A DNA stretch of 64,000 bases from an uncultured Acetatifactor sp. (GCA_910586775.1 CAJUJN010000011.1:1-64000), one strand, 5' to 3'. Shown: positions 24,623 to 34,618, numbered from the stretch's first letter. Numbers and translations are program-made. Notes: a model not told the origin generated them from the letters alone.

Positions 24623-26533
24623 ATGCTTTTTATAAATAATAATCATACAAAAAGAAAAATGGGAATATTCAGTGCAGGACTGCTTTTAATACTACTCTTT
24701 CTGAGTAACAGTAAAGCGTATGCGGAGGAAGCAACTGTCATTTTTGGAGAAGACAGTTATTCGATTGGAGAAGATACTTTTGAAGTAGAAGTATTGATCA
24801 GGGCAGATGGAAATATAGGAATCTATAAAGTTAATCTTCGGTATGATACTGACAGAATGGAATATGTATCAGGCGCTGAAGAGGAGTCAGAAGGTACGAT
24901 TATACTTGAAGGAACGGGATTTGGCAATGAGGTGGCTTACATCCTGGAGTTCAGGGCAATCGGGGCAGGAAGTGCCGGACTGGCAGTAGCCGATGCATGG
25001 ATATATTCAGCCGACGATGAGCCGGTAGATTACACGCTTAATTCTCTGGTCAGAGTACCTGTCAATATAGAGGGAACGGATACAGGAGGATTGTCCTTTT
25101 TTACAAAGCTGGATGAGGAAGCACAGGCAATGACGCCTGCCAGTGAGAATATATTTGGAGCGGATATTCCCATTATTGGAAATATAATCGACGGAAGTGG
25201 AAATATTCTGTACCTTATTGATATGGCTGATTATGAGCCTGATATGACATTGTGGGATTATACACTTGTAACAGGTTCCTATCAGGAGGATACCTTTACA
25301 TATATTTCTGATCAGGGAAGAAATATAAGGGTAGTTTTGATGATGGATGAAAGTGAAGGTCTGCATCTTTATGCATATAAAGCGGATACGCGTGATTTTT
25401 ATCCGGTCAGCGAGATCGAAGCGGAGGGCGAAACTTTTTATATCCTGTCCCCGAGAGCCTGTATAAACATTCCGGATGGGATTCCTGAGGAAGAGATAGC
25501 AGCAGGTACTGTTTTCTATGCACTTAACGCAGGCGGTGTGGGAGGGTATTACAGATATACCACTTCCGGAGCTTTAGAGGAATGGCAGCCGGCGAATACA
25601 GATGTTCCGTATGAAAATCAGGAAGAAGAGAATGTGGATGCCCAACATTTGCTTTTTGCTGTTTTGGCTGTTATCGGAACAGGGGTGGTTCTTACCGCCG
25701 GTCTGGTTTTCTGGAAAAAGGGCGGCGGAAGATTTCTGAAAAACAGGGGAAAAGCTGTTGTAGCTTATCTCAAAGACAAGAAACAGTATATATTTGTCAT
25801 CAAGGAACTGACCGGCAGGGAGGTAAAGCGGAAATATGCCCGCAGCCATCTGGGAATTGTGTGGAGTGTGCTGAATCCGTTGCTGATGATGATTGTAATG
25901 TCATTGGTTTTTTCTTATATGTTTAACAGGTCCATTGATAATTTCCCGCTGTATTACTTAACAGGAAGCCTCTTCTGGGGGCTGTTTAATGATGGAACAA
26001 GTCATGCGATGTCTGCCTTAGTCGACAACAAAGCACTTCTTGTTAAGTCAAAGTTGCCAAGACAGACCTTCGTTATCTCGAGGATGGCTACGGCACTGGT
26101 TAATCTGGGATATTCATGTATTCCTTATGCGCTTATGCTGATTGTATTTGGTATACGACCATCATGGACCATGCTTATGCTTCCATTGGATATTATTCTT
26201 ACTTTTGTGTTTACAATGGGAATCGGATATATATTATCTATTCTTTATGTGTTCTTTGCGGATATCAAATATTTATATAGTGTATTTTTGAGGATATTGC
26301 TGTACCTTACAGCGCTGTTTTATCCGGTGACAGCGTTACCGGATACGCTACAGAAAATAATAGGATACAACCCTGTTTATCTGTCCATATATATCGCAAG
26401 GGAATGCATGGTGTATGGAAGAGTGCCCCACTATTCGGCCTGGGTGAAACTTACGGTGGCATCAGTAATCAGCTTTGCGGCAGGTTGGATTACATACAGG
26501 AAGAAACAGAATGATGTCATGCAGAGGATATAG
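24623..26533 (+). CDS. Cohesin-like domain fused to ABC-2 polysaccharide export permease
   Basis: One uninterrupted 636-residue frame. Residues 1-35 form a signal sequence (GIFSAGLLLILLFLSN). Residues about 36-150 resemble a cohesin domain (ATVIFGEDSYSIGEDTFEVE, IGIYKVNLRYDTDRMEYVSG, YILEFRAIGAGSAGLAVADA). A second extracytoplasmic segment runs to about 335, then a membrane helix (HLLFAVLAVIGTGVVLTAG). From about 380 comes a complete Wzm/TagG-like permease: ELTGREVKRKYARSHLGIVW, then about six helices and IGYNPVYLSIYIARECM. Such permeases export lipid-linked polymers, but they normally lack a periplasmic-side domain. The ATPase gene follows 14 bp later. Confidence 0.85.
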   Translation: MLFINNNHTKRKMGIFSAGLLLILLFLSNSKAYAEEATVIFGEDSYSIGEDTFEVEVLIRADGNIGIYKVNLRYDTDRMEYVSGAEEESEGTIILEGTGFGNEVAYILEFRAIGAGSAGLAVADAWIYSADDEPVDYTLNSLVRVPVNIEGTDTGGLSFFTKLDEEAQAMTPASENIFGADIPIIGNIIDGSGNILYLIDMADYEPDMTLWDYTLVTGSYQEDTFTYISDQGRNIRVVLMMDESEGLHLYAYKADTRDFYPVSEIEAEGETFYILSPRACINIPDGIPEEEIAAGTVFYALNAGGVGGYYRYTTSGALEEWQPANTDVPYENQEEENVDAQHLLFAVLAVIGTGVVLTAGLVFWKKGGGRFLKNRGKAVVAYLKDKKQYIFVIKELTGREVKRKYARSHLGIVWSVLNPLLMMIVMSLVFSYMFNRSIDNFPLYYLTGSLFWGLFNDGTSHAMSALVDNKALLVKSKLPRQTFVISRMATALVNLGYSCIPYALMLIVFGIRPSWTMLMLPLDIILTFVFTMGIGYILSILYVFFADIKYLYSVFLRILLYLTALFYPVTALPDTLQKIIGYNPVYLSIYIARECMVYGRVPHYSAWVKLTVASVISFAAGWITYRKKQNDVMQRI

Positions 26534-26547
26534 AAGGGGGAATAACT

Positions 26548-27753
26548 GTGACTGAGATATTAATTACAATTGCAGTAGTGTGTGCCATTCTGGTGATTGT
26601 ATTTATGCTGGTTATGTTTTTTTCGTACAGAAGAAGGAAAAAGCGGAAAAAAAGCAGGAGAAAAGAATATGATCAACAATATGACCTGATGCCGGAAGCG
26701 GATGGAGATGAAGAAGATCTGTATGAGGATGGCGAGCTGTATGGAGAATATGAATCATATGAAGAAGTGGTATTATATGATGATGTGACAGAAAGGGAAG
26801 CCTGGGATAGGGAAGAGAGTGAAACTGAACAGGAAGCCTGGGCTGAGCAGGAGAGCGGAGTTGAACAGGAAGTTCTGTACGAAAAAGAATATGTTACCGG
26901 AGAAGAAAACAGGGCGGAAAAAGTAAACGGAAAAACGGATTCAACGCATGAAAGCTTAGCTGAACGGGAGAATTTGTTTGAAGGAGTTTCTGCAGAAGAG
27001 GTACAGGAGGAGAAAGAGAGTCCGATTATCCGTGTCAGCAATGTGACGATGAAATTCAGGATAGCTACCAGCAGCACGTCAGGATTGAAGGATTATCTGA
27101 TACAGAAGATAAAAAAGCAGATTTCAACCAGAGAACTTGTGGCACTGGACCATGTGAGTTTTGATGTGTTTAAAGGTGAAGTGGTAGGAATCATAGGGAC
27201 GAATGGTTCAGGAAAATCTACCCTGCTGAAAATTGTGTCAGGAGCATTAAATCCTTCAGAAGGAAATGTCAGTGTAGATAAAAAGAAGGTTCAGATGCTG
27301 TCGCTGGGGGCGGGTTTTGATACGGAATTATCAGCCAGAGAGAATGTATATCTGAATGGTGCAATTATAGGTTATTCGAAGGACTTTATCAAGAGAAACT
27401 ATGATAAAATAGTGGAATTTTCCGAGCTGGAGGGATTTATGGATGAGAAAGTTAAAAATTTCTCCAGCGGCATGGTCAGCAGGCTGGCTTTTGCTATTGC
27501 CACGGTGGGAGACGCGGCGGAGATATTGATTTTGGATGAGGTTTTAAGTGTCGGAGACGAGTTTTTCAGAAAGAAAAGCCTGGCGAGAGTGAAAGAGATG
27601 ATTCACGGGGGAAGTACAGTGCTGATGGTTTCCCATGGAATGAGTACGATTCTTGATAATTGTACGAAAGTGGTATGGATAGAAAAGGGTAAACTGCAGA
27701 TGGTGGGGGATGCCAAGATGGTTTGTGCGGCATATAGAAATCAATTTGGTTAA
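26548..27753 (+). CDS. Wzt/TagH-like ABC ATPase with N-terminal membrane anchor
   Basis: A 401-residue protein starting at GTG 26548, preceded by AAGGGGG. Residues about 2-27 form a membrane helix (ILITIAVVCAILVIVFMLVM) followed by a basic patch (RRRKKRKKSRRK). Next come about 110 very acidic Glu/Tyr-rich residues. The ATPase domain starts near 155: Walker A GIIGTNGSGKSTLLK, signature NFSSGMVSRLAFA, Walker B EILILDEVLSVGD and switch His in VSHGMS. It pairs with the permease upstream to flip a lipid-linked polymer. The N-terminal anchor and acidic linker are unusual: B. subtilis TagH has a C-terminal extension instead. No carbohydrate-binding C-terminal domain of the Wzt type is present. Confidence 0.85.
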   Translation: MTEILITIAVVCAILVIVFMLVMFFSYRRRKKRKKSRRKEYDQQYDLMPEADGDEEDLYEDGELYGEYESYEEVVLYDDVTEREAWDREESETEQEAWAEQESGVEQEVLYEKEYVTGEENRAEKVNGKTDSTHESLAERENLFEGVSAEEVQEEKESPIIRVSNVTMKFRIATSSTSGLKDYLIQKIKKQISTRELVALDHVSFDVFKGEVVGIIGTNGSGKSTLLKIVSGALNPSEGNVSVDKKKVQMLSLGAGFDTELSARENVYLNGAIIGYSKDFIKRNYDKIVEFSELEGFMDEKVKNFSSGMVSRLAFAIATVGDAAEILILDEVLSVGDEFFRKKSLARVKEMIHGGSTVLMVSHGMSTILDNCTKVVWIEKGKLQMVGDAKMVCAAYRNQFG

Positions 27754-27950
27754 AGGACATACTGTTTTGTTATGGAATTCCAAGTCTATATTAGGGATCT
27801 TTTCTAATATGGTTCAAGACAGTGGTCATCAACTTATAATATAGTATTAAAATGAAAATAACTCTGTTGCTGATTAATTATGGCTAGGTTTTATCCTGTA
27901 TTAATATTGAAGAGAATGTTTTAATGCAAGTACAAAGAAGGAGTACAAAG
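27754..27950. other. AT-rich junction region
   Basis: About 200 bp without a gene. Base composition drops sharply in G+C here and stays low to about 32.3 kb, marking the left border of a likely imported block. Confidence 0.5.
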
Positions 27951-30900
27951 ATGTTTTACAAAATGCGATTAAAGAAAATATCTGTTATTATACCAGCTTA
28001 TAATGTGGAAGATTATGTTGAGTATTGCTTAAATTCTATAATAAAGCAGGAGTACTCAAATCTGGAGGTTATTGTAATTGATGATGGAAGTGATGATTTA
28101 ACATCAGAAATAATTGACTTTTGGCAAGAACAATATCCCGAGAAGATTAAAGCCATACATACTGCTCATAGTGGCGTTGGGAATGCAAGAAATGTTGGGT
28201 TGAACGCTGCTACTGGAGACTATATTGCCTTTGTAGATTCTGATGATGAAATTCATAAAAGCATGTACAAAGAAATGCTAAAGATAGCTGAAAGTGAAAA
28301 TGCGGATATTGTTATATGTGATGTACTATTGAATGAGGAAAAAATAGGTGGAAAGAAGGTTGTGCAACATTCTATTAACTCTGGGGAATATTCTAAGGAA
28401 AATTATTTAGTTGGAGGAATCAATTTATGTTCTCCGTGTAATAAGCTTTTTCGTAAGCGAGTTTTCGATGGAGAAATCTTTGAGTGTATTACGTATGAAG
28501 ATATGGCATTGATTCCAATTTTAATATCAAAGGCTGACTCAATATCTTTTATTAAAAAACATTATTATTATTATAAGCGTCGTAATAATTCTATAACTAC
28601 TAAAGAGTTTCATGCAGAGGATTTATTTAGGGCAATTATATCTTCCATTAAAGGAGTTAGGGAGGAACATAGGTCTTTGCTAAGCTATTGGCATGCAAAA
28701 GGACTTATAGACTTGGCAAATGGTGAAAAAAAGAATTATGTTAGTGAGCTTTTGCTATTACTTAATCGTAATTTATCTTTATTTTCTTGTAATAATTTAA
28801 TAATAAATGACCCCTATACAGAGAAAATAGTTTATGGACAATTGATTCAGCAAGAGAGTTGTGCAGAGGTTCCAGATATGCCATTGACAGTCATATCTAA
28901 CTTGAAGCAGGAATTAATTCTTAGTGAAGTCCTTAAAAATGTCTTTGAGCGTGTTCAAATTCTTTCAAGGACAGAAGTTGAGCAACAACAAATAAGAGGA
29001 AAATTTGTTTTATGTTTAGATGATGAATATGTCGAGTTGCCAGAAGGATTTATTTCGTCTATAGAGTTGGTAAACTTTGTTTATGGAAATAGTACATATA
29101 TTTTTGCTGTACCAAAGAGCAAAACAACACTTAATTCAAGGATGATTGATGTAGAAAAAAAACCAGAAAGTATTATTCTTGATAAATATATTTTTATTGT
29201 GAATACAGAAGTATTTAAGGATCAGAAGATAAAACTATCATATAATAAGCGTGAGATATTATATTATGTATTGTGTAAAAAAAAGAAAATATATATACTG
29301 GAACAGCTTTATGCGCAACCCATAAAATCATTTGACAATGAGTTATCAACGAATGAGTTATTTTCAAAATATCAGCAGAAAGTAAAAACGGATATTTGTG
29401 ATAGTATTCGATGTTGTATAGCATTGCAGATGGCTATTCCCAGATTTATTCAGTATTTTATTATGGGAGACATACGAAAGCTGGTCGAAATAGATTATCC
29501 AGATGAAATATTAAATATGTATGAATTTAATGAGTATCGAGGTAGTATTCAATATGCGTTGAGTATGATTAACGATGATATAATTAAAGAAATGAAAGAA
29601 GTTACTCCTGAACATATGCTGTTTTACTTTAATATGAAATATCAGAGGGAAGCATCGCTTTTGTCTTCTCGTGAAGGGTTGAAGCTTGTTCAGAATGGAC
29701 ATAGTATTTATGTTCAAGACAATACTTATACTATGTTTGAATTTTGTGATTATGAAAATAATGAATTGAGGCTAGAGGGCAGGACTATATGTTTAAATGC
29801 TAAAGAGAACGAAGATATTGTATTTTTTGCAGTTGTAAATGGTGAAATTATAGCAGCTAAAAAGCTTGAAAGAGATGTAGACAAACATTGCCTGGGTGAA
29901 ATATTATATAGGGGAATAGAGTTCGAAATACGTATTCCAATTGAAACGACGAAAGATGATTACAAAATACGATTCTTTTATATGTATCGAGGAAAGAAAA
30001 TCGCAAGAAAAGATATTAGATTTGGAAAATATTTTCCATTAACTAAAAAATATTCAACAAGTTACTATCAAAAGGACGATCGAATTCTGACATATGATGA
30101 TAGAGAAAAAATTTTTAGCTTTCATATATGGGGGCGCAAAGGAAGAATATGGAAAGAGAAAGCATTTATTGCTGAATTAAAAGAAAAATTTTCAGAAAGG
30201 GAATATAAGGAAATTACAAGATTACGTTGGATGTATTTGGTTAGAGAAATGTTACCTATGAAGGAAAAACGTATTTGGATGATTTCTGATAAAATGAGTA
30301 GAGGAGATGATAACGGTGAGGCTTTCTTTAGATATATGAATTCCTCCAGGCATATAAGAAAGAAAGTCAAATCTTATTATTTGATGGATAAGAATAGTGC
30401 TGATTATGCAAGATTAAAGAAGACCGGTAGGATTGTACAGTATAATTCTTTTAAGCATAAGTGGTTAAGCTTAGTCTGTGAATATCACTTTATTGCGTAT
30501 GCGAATGATGCTGTAACAAAACCACTTTTAAAGTATAATGATTGTTTTAAGGATGTTATGAAGCGTGAATGGATAGTTTTTCTGCAACATGGACCAACTC
30601 AAAATAATATTTCATCTGCATTAAATAAATATAACCAAAACTTTAAAGCAATCGTAACAATTAACGAAAGTGAGAGAAATTCATTCCTTGAATATAATTA
30701 TTTTTACAGAAACGAACAAATAAAATTAGCAGGCTTTCCAAGATATGATTATCTTAAAAACGCAGAAAAAAAATATGTCACGTTTGCACCAACATGGCGT
30801 AGAAAGCTTTTTGGTGAATTTATTAATCAGGAAGAACGCTATGTGTTAAAAGCGGGATTTAAAGAATCAGACTATTATAAATTCTATGCAGGAATAATCA

Positions 30901-31361
30901 ATTCAACAATATTACGAGATACAGTAAATGAAAAGGGTTATGAATTACATTTTATTCCACATCCGGTTTTCTTTCCCTATATTGATGAATTTGATTTTGG
31001 CTCTGATGTGGTAATTCACGGAGTGGATGTATCCTATAATCAGATGTTCTGTAATAGTAGTTTGTTTATAACAGATTATTCTTCTGCGGTTTTTGATTGT
31101 GCATATTTAATGAAACCAGTGATCTATACGCAGTTTGATGCAGAGGAATTTTATAGAAGTCAATATGAACGGGGAATGTTTGATTATGATACAGAAGGAT
31201 TTGGCCCAATTGTAGATACTATAGATGATGCAGTGAAAAAGATAATTGACTATTTAAATAATGACTGTAAGATGGAAGAAATATTTAAGGCTAGAGTGGC
31301 AAGGTATTTTAAATATCGGGATAGGGAGAATTCACATCGTATATTTGAAGAGTTTTATTAA
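27951..31361 (+). CDS. GT2 glycosyltransferase fused to CDP-glycerol:polyol-phosphate transferase (TagF-like)
   Basis: About 1136 residues. The N-terminal GT2 domain has KISVIIPAYNVEDYVEYCL, VIVIDDGSDDLT and YIAFVDSDDEIHKSMY. A long, less conserved middle part follows. The C-terminal domain of about 380 residues matches the CDP-glycerol glycerophosphotransferase family of TagB/TagF: RIWMISDKMSRGDDNGEA, VFLQHGPTQNN, GFPRYDYL, FAPTWRR, FIPHPVFFPY and ITDYSSAVFDCAYLMKPVIY. This implies a teichoic-acid-like polymer with polyol phosphate. ATG 27951 is chosen from AAGGAG at 27938-27943. The gene is strikingly AT-rich relative to the neighbours upstream, suggesting transfer. Confidence 0.85.
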   Translation: MFYKMRLKKISVIIPAYNVEDYVEYCLNSIIKQEYSNLEVIVIDDGSDDLTSEIIDFWQEQYPEKIKAIHTAHSGVGNARNVGLNAATGDYIAFVDSDDEIHKSMYKEMLKIAESENADIVICDVLLNEEKIGGKKVVQHSINSGEYSKENYLVGGINLCSPCNKLFRKRVFDGEIFECITYEDMALIPILISKADSISFIKKHYYYYKRRNNSITTKEFHAEDLFRAIISSIKGVREEHRSLLSYWHAKGLIDLANGEKKNYVSELLLLLNRNLSLFSCNNLIINDPYTEKIVYGQLIQQESCAEVPDMPLTVISNLKQELILSEVLKNVFERVQILSRTEVEQQQIRGKFVLCLDDEYVELPEGFISSIELVNFVYGNSTYIFAVPKSKTTLNSRMIDVEKKPESIILDKYIFIVNTEVFKDQKIKLSYNKREILYYVLCKKKKIYILEQLYAQPIKSFDNELSTNELFSKYQQKVKTDICDSIRCCIALQMAIPRFIQYFIMGDIRKLVEIDYPDEILNMYEFNEYRGSIQYALSMINDDIIKEMKEVTPEHMLFYFNMKYQREASLLSSREGLKLVQNGHSIYVQDNTYTMFEFCDYENNELRLEGRTICLNAKENEDIVFFAVVNGEIIAAKKLERDVDKHCLGEILYRGIEFEIRIPIETTKDDYKIRFFYMYRGKKIARKDIRFGKYFPLTKKYSTSYYQKDDRILTYDDREKIFSFHIWGRKGRIWKEKAFIAELKEKFSEREYKEITRLRWMYLVREMLPMKEKRIWMISDKMSRGDDNGEAFFRYMNSSRHIRKKVKSYYLMDKNSADYARLKKTGRIVQYNSFKHKWLSLVCEYHFIAYANDAVTKPLLKYNDCFKDVMKREWIVFLQHGPTQNNISSALNKYNQNFKAIVTINESERNSFLEYNYFYRNEQIKLAGFPRYDYLKNAEKKYVTFAPTWRRKLFGEFINQEERYVLKAGFKESDYYKFYAGIINSTILRDTVNEKGYELHFIPHPVFFPYIDEFDFGSDVVIHGVDVSYNQMFCNSSLFITDYSSAVFDCAYLMKPVIYTQFDAEEFYRSQYERGMFDYDTEGFGPIVDTIDDAVKKIIDYLNNDCKMEEIFKARVARYFKYRDRENSHRIFEEFY

Positions 31362-31426
31362 GAGAGTGTGATTTACAAGTTAAAAATCGAAATAAATAAA
31401 TTATTTTACCAAGGAGGTGCTGCCAA

Positions 31427-32062
31427 ATGTCGTGTAAAATTAGAATATACAATAAATCCGGGGGGGTAGTGGAGATTGGTTCAGAAGATATAAAACGTTT
31501 TTTTACGAATTTAAAGGTGGTATCAAACTCAAATGATTCAAACATGTTGATTCTGCATGAAGAAACACAATTTAATTCTTGCACTTTTAATATAAATGAT
31601 GGATCAGTAATTGAAATTGGAAAATCAAGATATGGCATACGTAATCTAATAATTCATTCTAATGGAGGTATTGTTAAAATTGGGCAGGATTTTTCTTGTT
31701 GGGGGGTTAATTTAAGAGTTCAGGAAAAAGGAAGTTCGATAACCATTGGAAATGATTGTATGTTTTCAAATGATATCTTTATTTATGCTTCAGATATTCA
31801 TGCCATTATGAGATTGAGTACAGGAAGAGTAATTAATAAAAATAGGCCAGTTGTAATAGATAATCATGTTTGGGTTGGCAGAAATGTTAGTATTTTGAAA
31901 GGAGTCTATTTGCCGGAAAATACTGTTGTGGGTATGGGGAGCGTTGTTACTAAGGGATTCAAACATGGTAATATAACGGTTGGTGGTAATCCAGCCCGTA
32001 TTTTAAATACTAATGTTAATTGGACAAGGCAGCATGTTGATAGTTTTAAAGAATATGAATAA
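31427..32062 (+). CDS. Hexapeptide-repeat acetyltransferase
   Basis: A 211-residue protein with a left-handed beta-helix pattern (SVIEIGKSRYGIRNLIIHSNGG, ITIGNDCMFSNDIFIYASDIH). The acyl-CoA transferase end is NHVWVGRNVSILKGVYLPENTVVGMGSVVTKG and GNPARILNTN. The His in DIHAI is the likely catalytic base. It is typical of O-acetyltransferases of the CysE/LacA/NodL group in polysaccharide clusters. AAGGAGGTG before the ATG is strong. It shares the low G+C of the preceding gene and follows it by 65 bp, so they form one imported pair. Confidence 0.8.
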   Translation: MSCKIRIYNKSGGVVEIGSEDIKRFFTNLKVVSNSNDSNMLILHEETQFNSCTFNINDGSVIEIGKSRYGIRNLIIHSNGGIVKIGQDFSCWGVNLRVQEKGSSITIGNDCMFSNDIFIYASDIHAIMRLSTGRVINKNRPVVIDNHVWVGRNVSILKGVYLPENTVVGMGSVVTKGFKHGNITVGGNPARILNTNVNWTRQHVDSFKEYE

Positions 32063-32326
32063 AGTGTTTTCCTGCATTATGCGAGGATTGGAAAATGATA
32101 CAACGGTGTACAAGTGATTATCTGTTTTCTGTATAAATGGTCTGAAATATTTGGTGAGATATTGATATTATTGATATACTGTTGATATTTTTGGTAAGAA
32201 TTTGAAGCGGTTAAGGATATCCAGGCATCGACATTTGCTAAGCGATTACGATGAAGGGTGGGTATGAAGATTATTGTGATAACATTTTAAAGAGATTAGA
32301 AGATACAACAAGGCGGACAGAATTTT
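32063..32326. other. AT-rich intergenic region
   Basis: About 260 bp with no supported gene. Only a very short frame with no family resemblance is seen. It marks the right border of the low-G+C block. Confidence 0.5.
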
Positions 32327-34618
32327 ATGATTTCAAAAAATGAATTATATAATATACTGGTCAACCGGCATCCCGGCATTTCATCCCGGTATCACAAATT
32401 TCACGATGGCCTGACCGGGATGCACAAAGTTTTTTCCTGGCTTTATTTATTATGGCTGAATTTTGCTTACTATATACTGCAGTGCCGTTTCCTTGGGAAA
32501 ATTCCCCAAATGGAGATTTATGAGGAAAAACGCCTTAACTGTAAGAAAAGCGAGTCGGAAGCCTACCTGCAAAGCCATCCTGAACTGTCAGTTGATACCT
32601 TTGCAGAACAATTGTCCCAGTATGATGTTATTTCATTTGACGTATTTGACACCCTGATCTTCAGGCCGCTTTCCCTGCCCACAGATGTATTTTATCTGAT
32701 TGGACAGGAACTTGGAATCATGGATTTCAGGAATATCCGCATCTGGGCAGAATGGGATGCCAGAGTGAAGTACAATGAAAAAGAAGGAAACATGGAGATC
32801 GGACTTGCAGATATATGGGACAATTTGGAGGAGGATGTGGGTATTGCTTCAAACCAGGGGCAGGAACTGGAAATGGCATTTGAACAGAAGCTGTGTTATG
32901 CAAATCCTTTTATGCTTGCGGTATGGAGAGCGCTGAAGGAACGCAAAAAGAAGATTATCATAGTTTCCGACATGTATCTGCCTGAAAAATGCATCCGCAG
33001 AATTCTTGAAAGTGCCGGTTTTACCGGTGCCGAAAAGATATACATATCAAGTGAATATCACAAAAGCAAGGCAGATGGAAAACTGTATCGGGAAGTGCTG
33101 CAGGATTGGCACAGGGATGTCGATGATAAGAAGCAGTTATCCATAGTGCATGTGGGAGATAATCCTCACAGTGATCAGAAACAGGCTGTCCGCGCCGGAA
33201 TGGATGTTTATCCGTATCAGAATGTAAATAAGAATGTGTTGCTGTACAGAGCCTTTGACATGTCGCCTCTTATCGGAAGCGCATACAGGGCAATCATCAG
33301 CAACTGGTTATATGCGGGGGTGACAGAACACTCCATGGAATACGAATTTGGTTTTATATATGGCGGTTTGTTTGTGCTTGGGTACTGCGGCTTTATACAT
33401 GATTATTGTGTGAAGAATAAGATTAATAAACTATTATTTTTATCAAGAGACGGTGATACACTAAAGCAGGCGTATGATTACCTGTATCCGGAAGAGAATA
33501 CGGAGTATGTATACTGGTCAAGAAAAGCGGCAGTCAAATTAGAAGCTGTTTACGATAAACATGACTATTTCCGAAGATTTATCTACCATAAGATGAATCA
33601 GGACTACACGATACATGAAGTGTTGCATTCTATGGAACTGGATTTCCTGGAAGAAAGGCTGCCTGAGTGGAAAAATATCTGGACAGAGAAAGCAAAAGAG
33701 CAGGAGAGAGCCAGCAAAGCGCTTGCTTACAAGCAGTTGCGGGAAGACGATACCATAGGATTGGTTAAAGAAAAAGTAAAAAAACAGATTGCAAAAGATT
33801 TTGCCGAAGAAAATCTGAGCAGGAAGCGGCAGAACAGATTTGTGGATCTGAGACCAGGGGATAAGCTGACAGACAAGAACGGGTATTTGCTGCGGCAGTT
33901 TATTGAAGCCAATTGGGAGCAGGTTCTTGAGGCCTACAGTGTACAGCATACTGCTGCAAAGGCGTATTATGGAAAGGTGCTGGAAGGTGCGGAGCATGCG
34001 GCGGCGATTGACATTGGTTGGGCGGGAAGCGGGGCTATGACGCTTCGGCATCTGGTATTGCAGGAATGGAAGATATCATGTAAAGTGGTAGGTATTATTG
34101 CCGGGACTAATACTGTACATAGTGCGGAGCCGGATGCTTCGGAGAGTTTCCTGCAAAGCGGGCAATTGGTTTCATATCTTTATTCGCAGGGGCATAACCG
34201 GGATCTTCTGAAGAAACATGACGCAAACAAGGATTACAATGTGTTCTGGGAACTGTTATTAGCTTCTCCGACACCGCAGTTTAAGGGGTTTTATGAGGGA
34301 CAACTGAGGACAGAAGAAACATATGGGATTTCTAAGAATGCAGATGAAAAGCATTCAGGTGATTATCAGTATTTAAAGGATCTGGACATAACTCTTGCTT
34401 TTGGCAGGTATGATGCCAACCAGCAGGGAATCCGGGAGATACAGAGAGGTATTCTGGACTTTGTCATGGAATATCGGAAACGTTTTAAGGATTTCCCCTA
34501 TATGTTTCAAATCAGCGGAAGGGATGCCTATGCGCCGATGCTTGTGGCGGCCAGTCATAAGGAAAAGTATTTGAAAGCAATAGAAAACAGGTTTAGTCTT
34601 GAAATCAATGTGAATTGA
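32327..34618 (+). CDS. HAD-domain polysaccharide biosynthesis protein with 'FLxRDG' domain
   Basis: A 763-residue protein. Residues about 98-320 form a HAD-like phosphatase domain: SFDVFDTLIF with Asp105 and Asp108, IIIVSDMYLP, a Lys in EYHKSKADG, and VHVGDNPHSDQ. The second half (from about 360) has LLFLSRDGDTLKQAYDYL, YVYWSRKAAVKL and AAIDIGWAGSGAMTLRHL, shared with the protein at 22039, and a C-terminal block GILDFVMEYRKRFKDFPYM. A diverged copy of that block is stranded at 36839. Such proteins are found in teichoic acid and capsule clusters; the activity is unknown, perhaps removal of phosphate from a sugar-phosphate intermediate. Codon use returns to that of the core locus. Confidence 0.7.
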   Translation: MISKNELYNILVNRHPGISSRYHKFHDGLTGMHKVFSWLYLLWLNFAYYILQCRFLGKIPQMEIYEEKRLNCKKSESEAYLQSHPELSVDTFAEQLSQYDVISFDVFDTLIFRPLSLPTDVFYLIGQELGIMDFRNIRIWAEWDARVKYNEKEGNMEIGLADIWDNLEEDVGIASNQGQELEMAFEQKLCYANPFMLAVWRALKERKKKIIIVSDMYLPEKCIRRILESAGFTGAEKIYISSEYHKSKADGKLYREVLQDWHRDVDDKKQLSIVHVGDNPHSDQKQAVRAGMDVYPYQNVNKNVLLYRAFDMSPLIGSAYRAIISNWLYAGVTEHSMEYEFGFIYGGLFVLGYCGFIHDYCVKNKINKLLFLSRDGDTLKQAYDYLYPEENTEYVYWSRKAAVKLEAVYDKHDYFRRFIYHKMNQDYTIHEVLHSMELDFLEERLPEWKNIWTEKAKEQERASKALAYKQLREDDTIGLVKEKVKKQIAKDFAEENLSRKRQNRFVDLRPGDKLTDKNGYLLRQFIEANWEQVLEAYSVQHTAAKAYYGKVLEGAEHAAAIDIGWAGSGAMTLRHLVLQEWKISCKVVGIIAGTNTVHSAEPDASESFLQSGQLVSYLYSQGHNRDLLKKHDANKDYNVFWELLLASPTPQFKGFYEGQLRTEETYGISKNADEKHSGDYQYLKDLDITLAFGRYDANQQGIREIQRGILDFVMEYRKRFKDFPYMFQISGRDAYAPMLVAASHKEKYLKAIENRFSLEINVN

